A stretch of 64,000 nucleotides of DNA from Rhizobium sp. AAP43 (GCF_001296045.1 NZ_LJHS01000026.1:124001-188000), one strand, 5' to 3'. Positions 8,205 to 17,943 are shown, numbered from the stretch's first letter. Notes: generated by a model from the sequence alone, not told the origin. Numbers and translations are program-made.

Positions 8205-8972
8205 TCAGGGATCGGGAAACGCGATGGCGTTTTCGATATTGCGTGCGACGTAATCCTGGATCTGGCGGACGATCTGCTCGCCATGCGCAATCGCCAGCCG
8301 GTCGGCCTCAGCCACATCGCCAGCCCTGATGGCGGCGATCATTGCCTCATGCTCTTCGACATACCGGCGCGGCAGACGGTCGTCGAATGTCGAGTAATAG
8401 AGCCGTAGGATACGCCGTCCCTCGTCGAGGAGGCGGGCAAAAAAGCTGATGTAATAGGGATTACCGGCGCGCTCGGCGATGGCAACATGGAACTCGCGAT
8501 TGGCCTCGATCATGGCAAAGGCATCCTGCGCCTCAACGGCATCGGAAAACTCTCGCTGCCGCTCGGTGATCGCCTCCATGAAGGCATCCCCCTGACGGCT
8601 TGCGGCGCCGCGCGTCGTCACACGGTACATCAGGCAGAGCGCCTCGAAATAGGTGGGCAGCGTGGAAAAATCGATCGTGGCCACGATGGTGTTGCGATTG
8701 GGCAGGGTGGTGACCAGACCATCGGCAGTGAGCCTCAGCAAGGCTTCCCTGATCGGCGTGCGGGACATGCCGAAATGATCCGAAAGCCTCGTCTCATCCA
8801 AAGGACTGCCGGGCGCACGCTGCATGGCAAGGATTTCCTGACGGAGCGCCTTGTAGACAGTCTCGGCACCGGAGCCGCGAACCCGCGGACCCTCGGTCGT
8901 GATGGCCCCTGCCCCCAGAGCGTGATCCGCGCCGCTCGCCTCGCCTGTGCTGTCGTGCCGCTCGTCGGTCAT
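8205..8972 (-). CDS. GntR-family transcriptional regulator, FadR/FCD subfamily
   Basis: The N-terminal winged helix-turn-helix (about residues 35-100) contains the typical DETRLSDHFGMSRTPIREALLRL segment. It is followed by an all-helical FCD ligand-binding domain with the metal/ligand residues NREFHVAIAERAGN and EEHEAMIAAIRAGD. I chose ATG at 8972 (MTDERHD, 255 residues); an in-frame start at 9005 would add 11 residues. A disordered tail of about 30 residues precedes the HTH. It is likely the local regulator of the DapA-family gene 121 nt downstream, through the palindrome at 8123-8132. Confidence 0.88.
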   Translation of the reverse strand: MTDERHDSTGEASGADHALGAGAITTEGPRVRGSGAETVYKALRQEILAMQRAPGSPLDETRLSDHFGMSRTPIREALLRLTADGLVTTLPNRNTIVATIDFSTLPTYFEALCLMYRVTTRGAASRQGDAFMEAITERQREFSDAVEAQDAFAMIEANREFHVAIAERAGNPYYISFFARLLDEGRRILRLYYSTFDDRLPRRYVEEHEAMIAAIRAGDVAEADRLAIAHGEQIVRQIQDYVARNIENAIAFPDP

Positions 8973-9090
8973 CCGGTCATCCCTCGTCTTTGGAGCGACC
9001 GCCACGGCCGCCAGTCTGCGGCAACACAGCGAAGTCAGACCCGGAATGTCAAGGCGGCAACTGACTTCGTTGCAATTGGGATTTGGAACC

Positions 9091-10110
9091 TCAGCTAGGC
9101 GTCAACTCCGCACGCGCCTCTAAGTACCACTCGACGAAGGCCTTCACACCATCCTCCAGCCGGGTCCCGGGCACATAGCCGGTCAAAGCCTGCAGCAGAT
9201 CGGGTGCTGCAAAGGTGCGCGGCACGTCCCCCTTCTGCATCGGCAGCATCTGGCGGATTGCCTTCCGCCCGAGCACCTTTTCCACCATCTCGACGAAGTC
9301 CATCAGATTTTCTGGCTGACCGCCGCCAATATTGACGATGCGGAATGGAGCCTCGTGCGACAACGTCTCGACCGTCTCGTCTGCCACGCGGTTATCCTCG
9401 CCGGGAATGACCTCGGACAAGCGAAGGATCGCTTCGACAAGGTCGTCCACATAGGTGAAGTCGCGGCTCATCTGGCCTTCGCCGTAGATTTCGATTGGCT
9501 GGTCCTTGAGCATCCGGTCGACGAACTTGAACAGCGCCATGTCCGGCCGGCCCCAGGGGCCATAGACCGTGAAGAAACGGAAGGCTGTTGTCGGCGTCTT
9601 GTAGAGATGGGCGTGGCTGTGGGCAATCAGCTCCATCGACTTCTTGGTCGCGGCATAGATCGTCAACGGCGCGTCGGTGCGGTCCGTCTCGCGAAAAGGA
9701 ACGGTCGGACTTGCGCCATAAATCGATGAGGTCGAGGCGAGCATCAGATGCTTGACCTTGTGGCGCTCGGCCAGATCAATGATGTTCCACGACCCCGTCA
9801 CGTTGGAGCTCAGATAGGATTGCGGGTTTTCGAGGCTATAGCGCACGCCGGCCTGGGCGGCGAGATGAACGATAATGTCAGGCTTGCACTCGGCGATCGC
9901 CGTTTCAAGCGCTGCCCGATCTTCCAGCATAGCAATGACAGGCCGGAAAGCCGGATACTGTGACAGTGCCGCATGGCGCATATGCTTGAGCTTGACGTCA
10001 TAATACGGCGTTACACCATCGAAACCGGTGACCTCATGACCCTCGGCGAGAAGCCGCCGAGCCAGGTGAAACCCAATGAAGCCAGCGGTCCCGGTGACGA
10101 AGTAACGCAT
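9091..10110 (-). CDS. lpsL: UDP-glucuronate 4-epimerase
   Basis: An extended short-chain dehydrogenase/epimerase of 339 residues. It has the NAD-binding GTAGFIG motif at residues 7-13 and the catalytic YAATKKSM (YxxxK) preceded by STSSIYG. It closely matches the LpsL type of rhizobia, which converts UDP-glucuronate to UDP-galacturonate for lipopolysaccharide and capsular polymers. It starts 2 nt after the rkpK stop, so the two enzymes form a two-step operon from UDP-glucose. The reaction is assigned from family similarity and this gene pair. Confidence 0.9.
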   Translation of the reverse strand: MRYFVTGTAGFIGFHLARRLLAEGHEVTGFDGVTPYYDVKLKHMRHAALSQYPAFRPVIAMLEDRAALETAIAECKPDIIVHLAAQAGVRYSLENPQSYLSSNVTGSWNIIDLAERHKVKHLMLASTSSIYGASPTVPFRETDRTDAPLTIYAATKKSMELIAHSHAHLYKTPTTAFRFFTVYGPWGRPDMALFKFVDRMLKDQPIEIYGEGQMSRDFTYVDDLVEAILRLSEVIPGEDNRVADETVETLSHEAPFRIVNIGGGQPENLMDFVEMVEKVLGRKAIRQMLPMQKGDVPRTFAAPDLLQALTGYVPGTRLEDGVKAFVEWYLEARAELTPS

Positions 10111-10112
10111 GG

Positions 10113-11429
10113 TCAGGCTACTACCTTCCGTTTGCCGATCGGGAAATGCTCAAAGCCGTATTTGGCCATTTCCTCGGGCTTGTAGATATTGCGCAGGTCA
10201 ACGATCACGGGCGCAGCCATGTCGGCCTTCAGGCGGCGGAAGTCGAGTGCGCGGAACTCGTCCCATTCCGTAATGACGACGATCGCTTCGGCGCCAGTGG
10301 CAATCTCGTAAGGGTTAGCGCCGTAGGTGACCGGGCCGAGCACGGCCTTCGCCGCATCCATGCCCTCGGGGTCGAAGACATGCACATCCGCGCCACCATC
10401 GAGCAGGGCCTGGACGATGGTGATCGATGGCGCGTCGCGCATGTCGTCGGTGTTCGGCTTGAAGGTGAGCCCGAGAAGCGCGATCTTCTTGCCGCGCACA
10501 GACCCACCGCAGGCCGTGATGACCTTGCGGCCCATGGCGCGCTTGCGGTTGTCGTTGATCGCAACCGTGGTCTCGATCAGGCGCAGCGGGCTGTCGTGAT
10601 CCTGGGCGGTCTTGACCAGCGCCAGCGTATCTTTCGGGAAGCAGGAGCCACCATAGCCGGGACCGGCGTGCAGAAACTTGTCACCGATGCGCTTGTCCAT
10701 GCCGATGCCCTTGGCGACCTTCTGCACGTCGGCACCAAGCTGCTCGCAGAGATCGGCGACCTCGTTGATGAAGGTGATCTTCATGGCAAGGAAGGCATTG
10801 GCCGCATATTTGATCAGCTCGGAGGTGCGGCGTTCGCAGAAGTACAGCGGTGCCTCGTTGAGATAGAGCGGCCGGTAGACCTCGCGCATGATGTATATGG
10901 CGCGCTCCTCATCGGTGCCGATGACAATGCGATCCGGGCGCTTGAAGTCGGTGATCGCGGCACCCTCGCGGAGGAATTCCGGATTGGAGACGACGGCGAT
11001 ATCCTTGTCCGGGAACTCTTCGCGGAAGATGCGCTCGATCTCATCCCCGGTGCCAACAGGCACGGTGGATTTGGTCACGACGACAGTAAAGCCCGTGACG
11101 GCTGCAGCTATCTCGCGGGCAGCCGCGTATACGTAAGAAAGGTCGGCATGACCGTCCCCGCGGCGCGAAGGCGTGCCGACGGCAATGAAGACAACATCGG
11201 CATCAGCGACAGGCGTCTGAAGGTCGAGTGAGAAGCTCAGGCGACCGGCCGATCGGTTATGCGCGATGATTTGGTCCAGGCCCGGCTCGAAGATCGGCAC
11301 TTCGCCGCGTTCCAGCGCGTCGATCTTGTCCTGCGACTTGTCCACACAGATCACCTGATGGCCGAAATCCGCCAGGCAGGCTCCCGAAACCAGGCCAACA
11401 TAGCCGGAGCCGATCATAACAATGCGCAT
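10113..11429 (-). CDS. rkpK: UDP-glucose 6-dehydrogenase
   Basis: A cytoplasmic NAD-dependent enzyme that oxidises UDP-glucose to UDP-glucuronate. The 438-residue protein shows the N-terminal Rossmann motif [10 protein letters not shown], the central [12 protein letters not shown] segment with the catalytic cysteine, and the C-terminal UDP-binding domain ([18 protein letters not shown]). It lies directly upstream of lpsL, the arrangement known from Sinorhizobium rkpK-lpsL. The 189-nt region upstream (11430-11618) is the likely promoter area; I see no clear motif in it. Confidence 0.93.
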   Translation of the reverse strand: MRIVMIGSGYVGLVSGACLADFGHQVICVDKSQDKIDALERGEVPIFEPGLDQIIAHNRSAGRLSFSLDLQTPVADADVVFIAVGTPSRRGDGHADLSYVYAAAREIAAAVTGFTVVVTKSTVPVGTGDEIERIFREEFPDKDIAVVSNPEFLREGAAITDFKRPDRIVIGTDEERAIYIMREVYRPLYLNEAPLYFCERRTSELIKYAANAFLAMKITFINEVADLCEQLGADVQKVAKGIGMDKRIGDKFLHAGPGYGGSCFPKDTLALVKTAQDHDSPLRLIETTVAINDNRKRAMGRKVITACGGSVRGKKIALLGLTFKPNTDDMRDAPSITIVQALLDGGADVHVFDPEGMDAAKAVLGPVTYGANPYEIATGAEAIVVITEWDEFRALDFRRLKADMAAPVIVDLRNIYKPEEMAKYGFEHFPIGKRKVVA

Positions 11430-11618
11430 GCAACACCTATCTCAATTCACGCGCGCCCAAGGGCGCCACATCGCTTCATCCGTGGACCACAAACCACGAC
11501 ACTGCCATGACAAAGATTAAATTCGCGCAGGTCCCAGCGAGAGAATTCACTGAAACCGCCGGTGAAGCAGCTAGCTGTGGGACGTTTTCAGGTCAAGTGA
11601 AAGGCGAATTCGGCGTCC

Positions 11619-12938
11619 TCAACGGCTGAGTTCCTGGCGAAGCCGCGCATGGGCTGCCTCGTCCAGCGAAAATCGCCACATGATCGCAACCGCGGCAAGC
11701 TTCGGCAGGATCGGCAACCATGCATAAAGACCGGACAAAGCCGTCAAGGCCTGCGGCGTTTGCACCGCCGTCGGGTTGCTGACGAAGCCGGCGATGTCCA
11801 GCAAGGGAAAGACGATGCCCGCCGAAAGTGCGACTGACAGCTTGGTGACGAAACTCCAGGCCGCGAAATAGAGACCGGTCCGCTGCTCGCCCGAAGTTGC
11901 CGTATCATTGTCGATCACATCGGCCTGAATGGCGGCAGGCAAGGTGAGGTCAAATCCGAGCAGGAGGCCGGTCGCCGCGCAGACGATCGCAAAAGGGATC
12001 ACGTCTCCCTCGCCGAGAAATCCAGCGACGGAAAAGATGAGGCAGGTGGCGAGCATGGCGACGGACCAGGCCCGATGCTTGCCGACCCGTCGGGCCATGG
12101 CAACCGCGAGTGGCACACCAGCGATGGCGCAGAGGAAATAGGTGAACAGCAAAAGCCCCTGCAAATCGGGACGACCGAGCCGCTGGCCGACGAAATAAAG
12201 GAAGAGCGACGCCGGAACAGCATTGGCGAAACTGTTGAGCAGAAAGGCTGCCACAAGCCGCAGGAACGGCTTGTTGCGACCGAGATGTCGGATGCCCTCG
12301 CCGATCGAGAGCTGACGCTTGGTGAGGTCGACGGGTTCGGGGACACGCCAGACGGCGACAAGTGCTGACACCGGCAATGCAACCGCAATCAGGACGGCGA
12401 GCCAGGCGAGACCATGGAAACCGGAGGCCGTGTCGATACCGCCGGCAAAGGGCAGCGTGATCGCGAGCAGCGAGCCCACCAGCGTCGCCCCCTCGCGCCA
12501 GCCAGAGAGCCGAACGCGATCCTGATAGCCTGTTGCCATTTCTGCGCCCCAGGCCGTGTAGGGCAAAAGCGACCATGTGGATCCGATCGACAGGGCGACA
12601 CCCCAGATGGCGAGATAGACAATCCCGGCATCGGAGGGCGGCCAGAACAGCATGAAGGCCGACAGCGCCGTCAGCGGCGTTGAGATGAGAAAGAAGAAGC
12701 GCCGCCGCCCGAAGCCAGACCGCACCCGGTCTGACAGCCAGCCGAACAGCGGATCGGTGACGGCATCCAGCAGCCGGATGGCGAGAAGCAGACCGCCAAT
12801 CGCCGCAAGCGAAATGCCGAAATTGTCAGCATAAAAGGTCGGAACAACGATGTAGAAAGGCAGCGCGATCGCCGCCAGCGGCAGGGCCGGCAGGGCATAG
12901 AACAGGAGACGGCTGGTGGTGGGCGCGGTATCGGTCAT
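11619..12938 (-). CDS. MFS transporter of the GPH (melibiose carrier-like) type
   Basis: A 439-residue inner-membrane protein with about 12 hydrophobic segments. The N-terminal half carries the glycoside-pentoside-hexuronide signature LLAIRLLDAVTDPLFGWLSDR and the basic loop RSGFGRRRFFF. Members are cation-coupled importers of sugars or glycosides. The substrate is unknown, and no sugar-catabolic gene is adjacent. The gene lies 41 nt downstream of the DUF2256 gene on the same strand and may be co-transcribed with it. Confidence 0.8.
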   Translation of the reverse strand: MTDTAPTTSRLLFYALPALPLAAIALPFYIVVPTFYADNFGISLAAIGGLLLAIRLLDAVTDPLFGWLSDRVRSGFGRRRFFFLISTPLTALSAFMLFWPPSDAGIVYLAIWGVALSIGSTWSLLPYTAWGAEMATGYQDRVRLSGWREGATLVGSLLAITLPFAGGIDTASGFHGLAWLAVLIAVALPVSALVAVWRVPEPVDLTKRQLSIGEGIRHLGRNKPFLRLVAAFLLNSFANAVPASLFLYFVGQRLGRPDLQGLLLFTYFLCAIAGVPLAVAMARRVGKHRAWSVAMLATCLIFSVAGFLGEGDVIPFAIVCAATGLLLGFDLTLPAAIQADVIDNDTATSGEQRTGLYFAAWSFVTKLSVALSAGIVFPLLDIAGFVSNPTAVQTPQALTALSGLYAWLPILPKLAAVAIMWRFSLDEAAHARLRQELSR

Positions 12939-12978
12939 GGATTTTCCATTGGGTCAGCCGAACAAGAACTGATCAGCA

Positions 12979-13143
12979 TTACGCTTTGCGCGTCGCCCCG
13001 GTTTTCGCCTCTCGGCGGCAGCGCTCTGAGCAATAGATCACATTCGCCCAATCCCGTTCCCACTTCTTGCGCCAGGCAAACGGCCTAGTACAGGTCGGAC
13101 AGGTCTTCGTCGGAAGATCCCCCTTGCGGATCATTTTGGCCAT
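12979..13143 (-). CDS. DUF2256 zinc-ribbon-like small protein
   Basis: A 54-residue protein starting [18 protein letters not shown]. It has four cysteines (Cys15, Cys18, Cys38, Cys42) in the arrangement CPTC...YCSERC and the conserved core [11 protein letters not shown], which is characteristic of DUF2256. The function is unknown; the cysteines suggest zinc binding and the basic residues suggest nucleic-acid contact. In other genomes this family is often near photolyase/cryptochrome-type genes, but none is present here. It lies upstream of the MFS carrier on the same strand. Confidence 0.85.
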   Translation of the reverse strand: MAKMIRKGDLPTKTCPTCTRPFAWRKKWERDWANVIYCSERCRREAKTGATRKA

Positions 13144-13265
13144 GGCGTTGCTCCGAGATGTTTCCTTCTTCTTCGCAAAACCCGGCTGACTGGATCACAA
13201 CGGTTGAAGCTTGTTTCCCAGCGCTCCACTTGCTAGCTCGAAAGCCACTTCAAGGGAGAGACGAG

Positions 13266-14252
13266 ATGAGAACACATTCTTTTGGCCGAACCGAGTTCAC
13301 GGTCAGCGACATCGGCTTCGGTGCCTGGCAGATCGGCGGTTCGTGGGGCGAAGTGTCGGAGGCCGACGGCCGCGCAGCACTCAATGCCGCGCTCGACGCC
13401 GGCATGACTTTCATCGACACGGCCGACGTCTATGGCGACGGGCGATCCGAGCGGATCATCGCCGACGTTTTGAAGGCCCGGGGCGGTGAGCGCCCAATGG
13501 TCGCCTCCAAGGCCGGTCGACGCTTGAACCCGCATGTGGTCGATGGCTACACCAAGGCCAACATTGAGGCTTTCATCGATCGGTCTCTGAAAAACCTTGA
13601 GATCGACAGCCTGGATCTCGTTCAGCTGCATTGCCCGCCAACCGATGTCTACTACCGTCAGGAGATGTTCGAGGGGTTGGAGGAGATCCGCAAGGCCGGC
13701 AAGATCAAGTATTATGGCGTGTCGGTCGAAAAGGTCGAGGAAGCGCTCAAAGCCATCGAATATCCGGGCGTTACCAGCGTCCAGATCATCTTCAACATGT
13801 TCCGCCAACGCCCGGCGGCCCTGTTCTTCCAGGAAGCCAAACGCCGCAATGTGGCGGTGATTGCCCGTGTGCCCCTGGCAAGCGGCCTGCTCTCGGGCAA
13901 GATCACGGCACAGACGCAGTTTGCTGCCGAAGACCACCGGAACTTCAACCGCAATGGCGAGGCCTTCGACGTGGGTGAGACCTTTGCCGGCGTGCCCTTC
14001 GAAACGGGGCTCGCAGCCGTCGAAGAAATCCGCAAGCTGGTGCCATCAGGCGCCTCCATGGCGCAGTTCGCGCTTCGCTGGATCCTGATGCATGACGCCG
14101 TCACGGTGGTTATTCCCGGCGCCCGCAATGGCGAACAGGCGAAGGCGAATGCCGCCGCTTCGGATATGGCGGCACTCTCTGCAGACGTCATGGCAGCGTC
14201 GCGCGAGGTCTACGAGCGCCTCATCGCACCGCATGTCCATCACCGGTGGTAA
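13266..14252 (+). CDS. Aldo/keto reductase
   Basis: A 328-residue TIM-barrel NADPH-dependent oxidoreductase. Visible family elements are the N-terminal GFGAWQIGGSWG, the catalytic Asp in FIDTADVYGDGRSE with its Tyr, the lysine in VASKAGRR, and the C-terminal NADPH-binding PGARNGEQAKANAAAS. I chose ATG at 13266 because GGGAGAGACGAG precedes it; an in-frame ATG at 13158 would add 36 residues unlike the family. The substrate is not deducible. It is divergent from the DUF2256/MFS pair and ends at a strong terminator. Confidence 0.88.
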   Translation: MRTHSFGRTEFTVSDIGFGAWQIGGSWGEVSEADGRAALNAALDAGMTFIDTADVYGDGRSERIIADVLKARGGERPMVASKAGRRLNPHVVDGYTKANIEAFIDRSLKNLEIDSLDLVQLHCPPTDVYYRQEMFEGLEEIRKAGKIKYYGVSVEKVEEALKAIEYPGVTSVQIIFNMFRQRPAALFFQEAKRRNVAVIARVPLASGLLSGKITAQTQFAAEDHRNFNRNGEAFDVGETFAGVPFETGLAAVEEIRKLVPSGASMAQFALRWILMHDAVTVVIPGARNGEQAKANAAASDMAALSADVMAASREVYERLIAPHVHHRW

Positions 14253-14279
14253 GTCTGGAACAGGCATTGAGATAGAAAA

Positions 14280-14307
14280 GAGGCCGGGTGATCCCTCACC
14301 CGGCCTC
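14280..14307. terminator. Bidirectional terminator between aldo/keto reductase and esterase-like gene
   Basis: A 12-bp perfect stem (GAGGCCGGGTGA / TCACCCGGCCTC) with a TCCC loop. It lies between two convergent genes ending at 14252 and 14334. A-rich sequence (GATAGAAAA) on its left gives a T-rich tail for minus-strand transcripts. Confidence 0.75.
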
Positions 14308-14333
14308 TCTCGTGTACGATACCTCTACGCCAC

Positions 14334-16532
14334 TCAGTTGGTGGCATTCAGGTTCACTTCCCAGAAGAGGGTCTCGCCAGAACTGTCGTCGACACCGTCA
14401 TTGTCCGTCACGGCAAAGGCCTTGCCGCCTGCATCGAAGGCGAAGCCTTCGAGCTTATCGACAACATAACCGTTGGTGGCGGCCTTCAGGTCCGGAATGA
14501 AGTCATGGACCTCTTGCTTGGCAACGAGCGGCAGCTCTTCGCCGATCTTGGCGGGCTTCAGGTCTGCGATGGCGACGCGGTAGAGCTTCTTCAGCTTGGC
14601 ATTGTCGCCCACCTGGTTATCACGCTCGACGATGTAGACATGATCGCCATGGGCCGTGATCTCGGAGAGACCGACCCACCCCGCGTCAGCCTTTTCGAGC
14701 GGATAGCGCACGCCGCCCCATTCCTTGGACTTCGGATTGTAGGAAAGGAGCTTCACCGAGCCCTTCTCATCATCACCCCATTCGCGCTGCACGGCCATCC
14801 ACAGCGTCATGTCATCGCCCTCGCCGACCGAGGTGATGCCTTCGAGGCCGAAGCGCGTCTGGCCAGCCAGGAGCTCGGTCGGGAAACCGATCTCTGCCTT
14901 GATCTCACCCTTGGCGTCCACGTTGTAGAGACCATGGCCGACGAGCTTTGCGGCATCGCCTTCCGAAGCGAGCCAGAAGCCGCCCTTGCCATCCAGCGTG
15001 ATGCCTTCGATGTCGAGTTTCTGAGCCGCAGCACCGCCACGGGGGATCGGGAGAGCAGATGTGATCGCTGCCGGCTTCTGCGTCGCATCGATCGTGAAGA
15101 TCGTCGGCTGCATCGCATAGAAGCTGTCGTTGACGGCGTAGAGCTGGCCTGCCTTTTCGGCGTCGCCGACCAGACCGGACAGAGCGCCCCAACCGATCGG
15201 TGCGCCGTCTACCATGGCAGACTGCAGCATCGGATAGGCCGGCGTTCCCTCGCCCAGCTCATAGAGCATGATATGCGACCGCGGGCCGCCATCTTCGCCG
15301 AGGTCAACCTCATTGGCGGTGACGAGCAGGTTGCGCGACGGGATGGCGACCGCACCTTCTGGCGAAATGCCCGACGGCAACAGTTGCGAAAGTACGGGCT
15401 CAGCGCCTGTATCCTTGTAGACAGCGGCGATCGAGGACCGTTCGGCAAGCACGAAGAAATACGGCTGGTCGCCGAATGTTGCGGCCTCCAGGCCTTCTGG
15501 CTCGATACCCTTCGACTTGGCGCGCTTGTCAGGGAAATGGCCGATACGGGCAATTTCCTGTTCCAGAGACGCGCCCGATTCGTACGAGACCTTGCCGGTC
15601 TTGTCGAAGATGGTGAAACCGCGCGAACCGCCGTTCCAGTCCCCCTCATTCGCAACAACCAGGCGGTTGTCATCCAGCCACTTTACGGCGTCCGGCTCGC
15701 GCAGCACGCCATCCTTCTTGCCGGTAAAGGACAGAGCACCTTCGGACTTGGTGTCGATGCCTGCGAGGTCGACCGTGCCTGCGGAGAAATGCGACTTCAC
15801 TTCGCCGGTTTTGCCGTCGATGATCGCAATGTGGTTGTTTTCCTGTAGCGTCACGGCGATTTCGCCGAGGCTGTTGATTGCGACGAATTCAGGCTCCGGA
15901 TCATCCGCACCGACTTCAGCGATGCCCGTGAGTGCCACACGCTTCATCGATCCGCAGTCGGCAACGCCGTCGGCGAGCGGCAGGATGACGAGATCACCGG
16001 CCGGCATCTGCGGAATGGCGCCGTCGTTGACGTCTTCATCGCGTTCGTTCTCGATAGCAATGGCGACAAAAGACTTGTCCTTCGCGACGGCCACGGAGTC
16101 CGGCTGGCCGCCAATATCGCAGGTGGCGTCGACAGCCTTGGTGGCGATATCGACCATGGCAAGCTTGCCCGACGGGTTGGTGAAGCTCTCGGAGGTGTTG
16201 ACGCCGACCAGCGCCTTGCCGCCGGCGACGGCAACCGATGTCGGCTCTCCGCCCATCATGAGAGCGCCGGCAGCCTTCGGCGCCTTGGCGTCTGTGATGT
16301 CGACGAAGCCGATGGCACCGAGCGGGCTGTCTGAATAGATCAGCGTGTTGCCATCTTCCGAAGCCGTGACGATCTCGGCGGATGTCGTCGTCAGCTTGTC
16401 CTTGTCGGCTGGCAGATTGGTGGCGACCGGGAACGTGGCGATGCGGTTGAAGACCTGTTCAGCGGCAGCAGGAAGGGAGACCGAAGCGAAGAGCGCCGCC
16501 GTCAGGGCGACGCGAGAAAGACCATGGGTCAT
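14334..16532 (-). CDS. Secreted esterase-like/phytase-family protein
   Basis: A 732-residue exported protein with signal peptide MTHGLSRVALTAALFASVSL and cleavage near AAA|EQ. The N-terminal half (about 40-400) consists of beta-propeller-like repeats (DITDAKAPKAAGALMMGGEPTS and VDIATKAVDATCDIGGQPDS are related units). The C-terminal half matches the 'esterase-like activity of phytase' domain, with KLDIEGITLDGKGGFWLASEGD and RFGLEGITSV. I chose ATG at 16532 because GGAGG stands 7 nt upstream. A near-perfect Pho box at 16584-16601 implies PhoB control, fitting phosphate scavenging from organic phosphates. Phosphatase or phytase activity is inferred, not proven. Confidence 0.82.
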   Translation of the reverse strand: MTHGLSRVALTAALFASVSLPAAAEQVFNRIATFPVATNLPADKDKLTTTSAEIVTASEDGNTLIYSDSPLGAIGFVDITDAKAPKAAGALMMGGEPTSVAVAGGKALVGVNTSESFTNPSGKLAMVDIATKAVDATCDIGGQPDSVAVAKDKSFVAIAIENERDEDVNDGAIPQMPAGDLVILPLADGVADCGSMKRVALTGIAEVGADDPEPEFVAINSLGEIAVTLQENNHIAIIDGKTGEVKSHFSAGTVDLAGIDTKSEGALSFTGKKDGVLREPDAVKWLDDNRLVVANEGDWNGGSRGFTIFDKTGKVSYESGASLEQEIARIGHFPDKRAKSKGIEPEGLEAATFGDQPYFFVLAERSSIAAVYKDTGAEPVLSQLLPSGISPEGAVAIPSRNLLVTANEVDLGEDGGPRSHIMLYELGEGTPAYPMLQSAMVDGAPIGWGALSGLVGDAEKAGQLYAVNDSFYAMQPTIFTIDATQKPAAITSALPIPRGGAAAQKLDIEGITLDGKGGFWLASEGDAAKLVGHGLYNVDAKGEIKAEIGFPTELLAGQTRFGLEGITSVGEGDDMTLWMAVQREWGDDEKGSVKLLSYNPKSKEWGGVRYPLEKADAGWVGLSEITAHGDHVYIVERDNQVGDNAKLKKLYRVAIADLKPAKIGEELPLVAKQEVHDFIPDLKAATNGYVVDKLEGFAFDAGGKAFAVTDNDGVDDSSGETLFWEVNLNATN

Positions 16533-16583
16533 CTGAAAACCTCCAAAATCCAAAATAGAACAGGAGGCTTTTGAGGCAGTCCG

Positions 16584-16601
16584 ATGACAGTCGGATGACA
16601 G
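16584..16601 (-). promoter_or_regulatory. Pho box (PhoB-binding direct repeat)
   Basis: On the minus strand it reads CTGTCAT-CCGA-CTGTCAT. This is two 7-bp direct repeats separated by 4 bp, as in the established PhoB consensus CTGTCAT-N4-CTGTCA(T/C). It is 51 bp upstream of the start codon of the phytase-like gene. A partial third repeat (CGGACTG) follows. Confidence 0.85.
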
Positions 16602-16630
16602 TTTCCCGAACGCCCCCCAAACAGCGTTTA

Positions 16631-17530
16631 TTATTCGGCCGCCGTCTCCCTGCGGGCCTCCCGCAGCATCAGAAACAAGGAGGCGCCGAGGATCAGCAGT
16701 GCACCGATCCACAGATACCCACTTGGCGCATAGCCGAAGACCAGCCAGCCAGCCAGAACATTGAGCGGCAGCTTCAGGTCGTCGAAAGGCTGCACGTAAG
16801 CCGCATCCGCTGCATTATAGGCAAGCGTCAGCAGATATTGGCCAATCGCCGTCAGAAGTCCGGCAGTGAGCAGGAGCCACAGCGCCAGACCATGCGGCAC
16901 TTCAAAGCCGCCGGCCACCGCCAGTCCGGCATTGATCGGCGTGAGGAGCACAAGCAACCAGACGGTTACCGTTTCCGGCGCCTCGTAATGCGTCAGGTTC
17001 TTCATGATCAGCGAAGAGCCGCCCCACAGAAGCGCCGAGAGAACCGGCAGCAAGGCCTGATACGTGAAGGCGTCGGACCAGGGCTGGAGAATGATCATCG
17101 CCCCGATGAAGCCAGTCAGCGTGGCGAACCACCGGTCGCGACCGACCGTCTCTCCGAGAAACAGACGGGCACCCACAATGATGAAGAAGGGCGAGGTCAT
17201 GACAAGGGCGATGGCTTGCCAGATCGGAACGGTCGCCAGCCCCATGACCCAGGCCTGCACGCCGAAAGCGGCCAGCAGGACACGGATCAGGTGGCGCATA
17301 GGATAGGCGGTGCGCATGGCGCGCAAGCCGAGACGATAGAGCAAGGGCAGCGAAAGGACGAGGGCAAAGCCATATTGCCAGAAAGCGGTCGAAGCCGGCG
17401 GAAAGCCGAGGGTCATCGCGAGCCACTGAGTGACCACATTGAGCCCGGCAAAGGCGATGCCCGCGAGTACCATGAAACCGGCGCCAATAACGGCCCGGGA
17501 GCGCAAGAGCGAAACGGAGCTCTGATTCAT
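16631..17530 (-). CDS. ribN: RibN-type riboflavin importer (EamA/DMT family)
   Basis: A 299-residue inner-membrane protein with ten hydrophobic segments forming two EamA repeats (about 15-140 and 150-290). By sequence alone it is a generic drug/metabolite transporter. An FMN riboswitch at 17657-17803, ending 126 nt upstream of the ATG on the same strand, identifies it as the RibN family of riboflavin transporters, first described in rhizobia and relatives. The ribosome site is AGGAAACACGC. It would import riboflavin when FMN is low, complementing ribD and ribH elsewhere in the window. Confidence 0.85.
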   Translation of the reverse strand: MNQSSVSLLRSRAVIGAGFMVLAGIAFAGLNVVTQWLAMTLGFPPASTAFWQYGFALVLSLPLLYRLGLRAMRTAYPMRHLIRVLLAAFGVQAWVMGLATVPIWQAIALVMTSPFFIIVGARLFLGETVGRDRWFATLTGFIGAMIILQPWSDAFTYQALLPVLSALLWGGSSLIMKNLTHYEAPETVTVWLLVLLTPINAGLAVAGGFEVPHGLALWLLLTAGLLTAIGQYLLTLAYNAADAAYVQPFDDLKLPLNVLAGWLVFGYAPSGYLWIGALLILGASLFLMLREARRETAAE

Positions 17531-17656
17531 GCGTGTTTCCTACATCAAAGGACCAACATAAATCAGGACAGATGAGGACAAGACCAGACCGCGGGGCACA
17601 GGTTCTTGCGCAGCGTAAGCCCCCTCCCCTTGGGAAAGGACAAACAGCTTTGACCT

Positions 17657-17803
17657 CATTCTCTTTCATCCGGACTATGACCGTCGGCTCCGGCATCACA
17701 CCGGATCTGCTGACCCTTCTCCACTGGGTGGAGCAGGCGCTCGCGGGCTCGAGGCAGAAACCCCATACCGCCGGTGGGGAGTTTCACCCCGCCCTGAGAA
17801 CGA
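17657..17803 (-). promoter_or_regulatory. FMN riboswitch (RFN element)
   Basis: On the minus strand the conserved RFN blocks appear in order: TTCTCAGGGCGGGGTGAAA, CTCCCCACCGGCGGTA, AGCCCGCGAGCG, GGTCAGCAGATCCGGTG, GATGCCGGAGCCGACGG and TCATAGTCCGGATGAAAGAGAA. The terminal P1 helix pairs TTCTC with GAGAA. The segment between the aptamer and ATG 17530 has no stem with a U-run, so control is more likely at translation or by Rho than by an intrinsic terminator. Confidence 0.97.
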
Positions 17804-17870
17804 TTGCCGCTAAGCCGGCAGGCAGAAGACTAGGACAGGTTTTGCTGCAGCGCAAGATCGACAAAAAGAA

Positions 17871-17891
17871 AGCCCGGCACGAGGCCGGGCT
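17871..17891 (-). terminator. Terminator of hup
   Basis: An 8-bp stem (AGCCCGGC / GCCGGGCT, read on the minus strand) is followed by TTCTTTTTG. It lies 53 nt beyond the HU stop codon and just upstream of the FMN riboswitch promoter area. Confidence 0.8.
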
Positions 17892-17943
17892 TAAACTGTT
17901 GTCAGCTGAGCGTCGCACCGTGGGTGGCGACGAACGCGACCGA

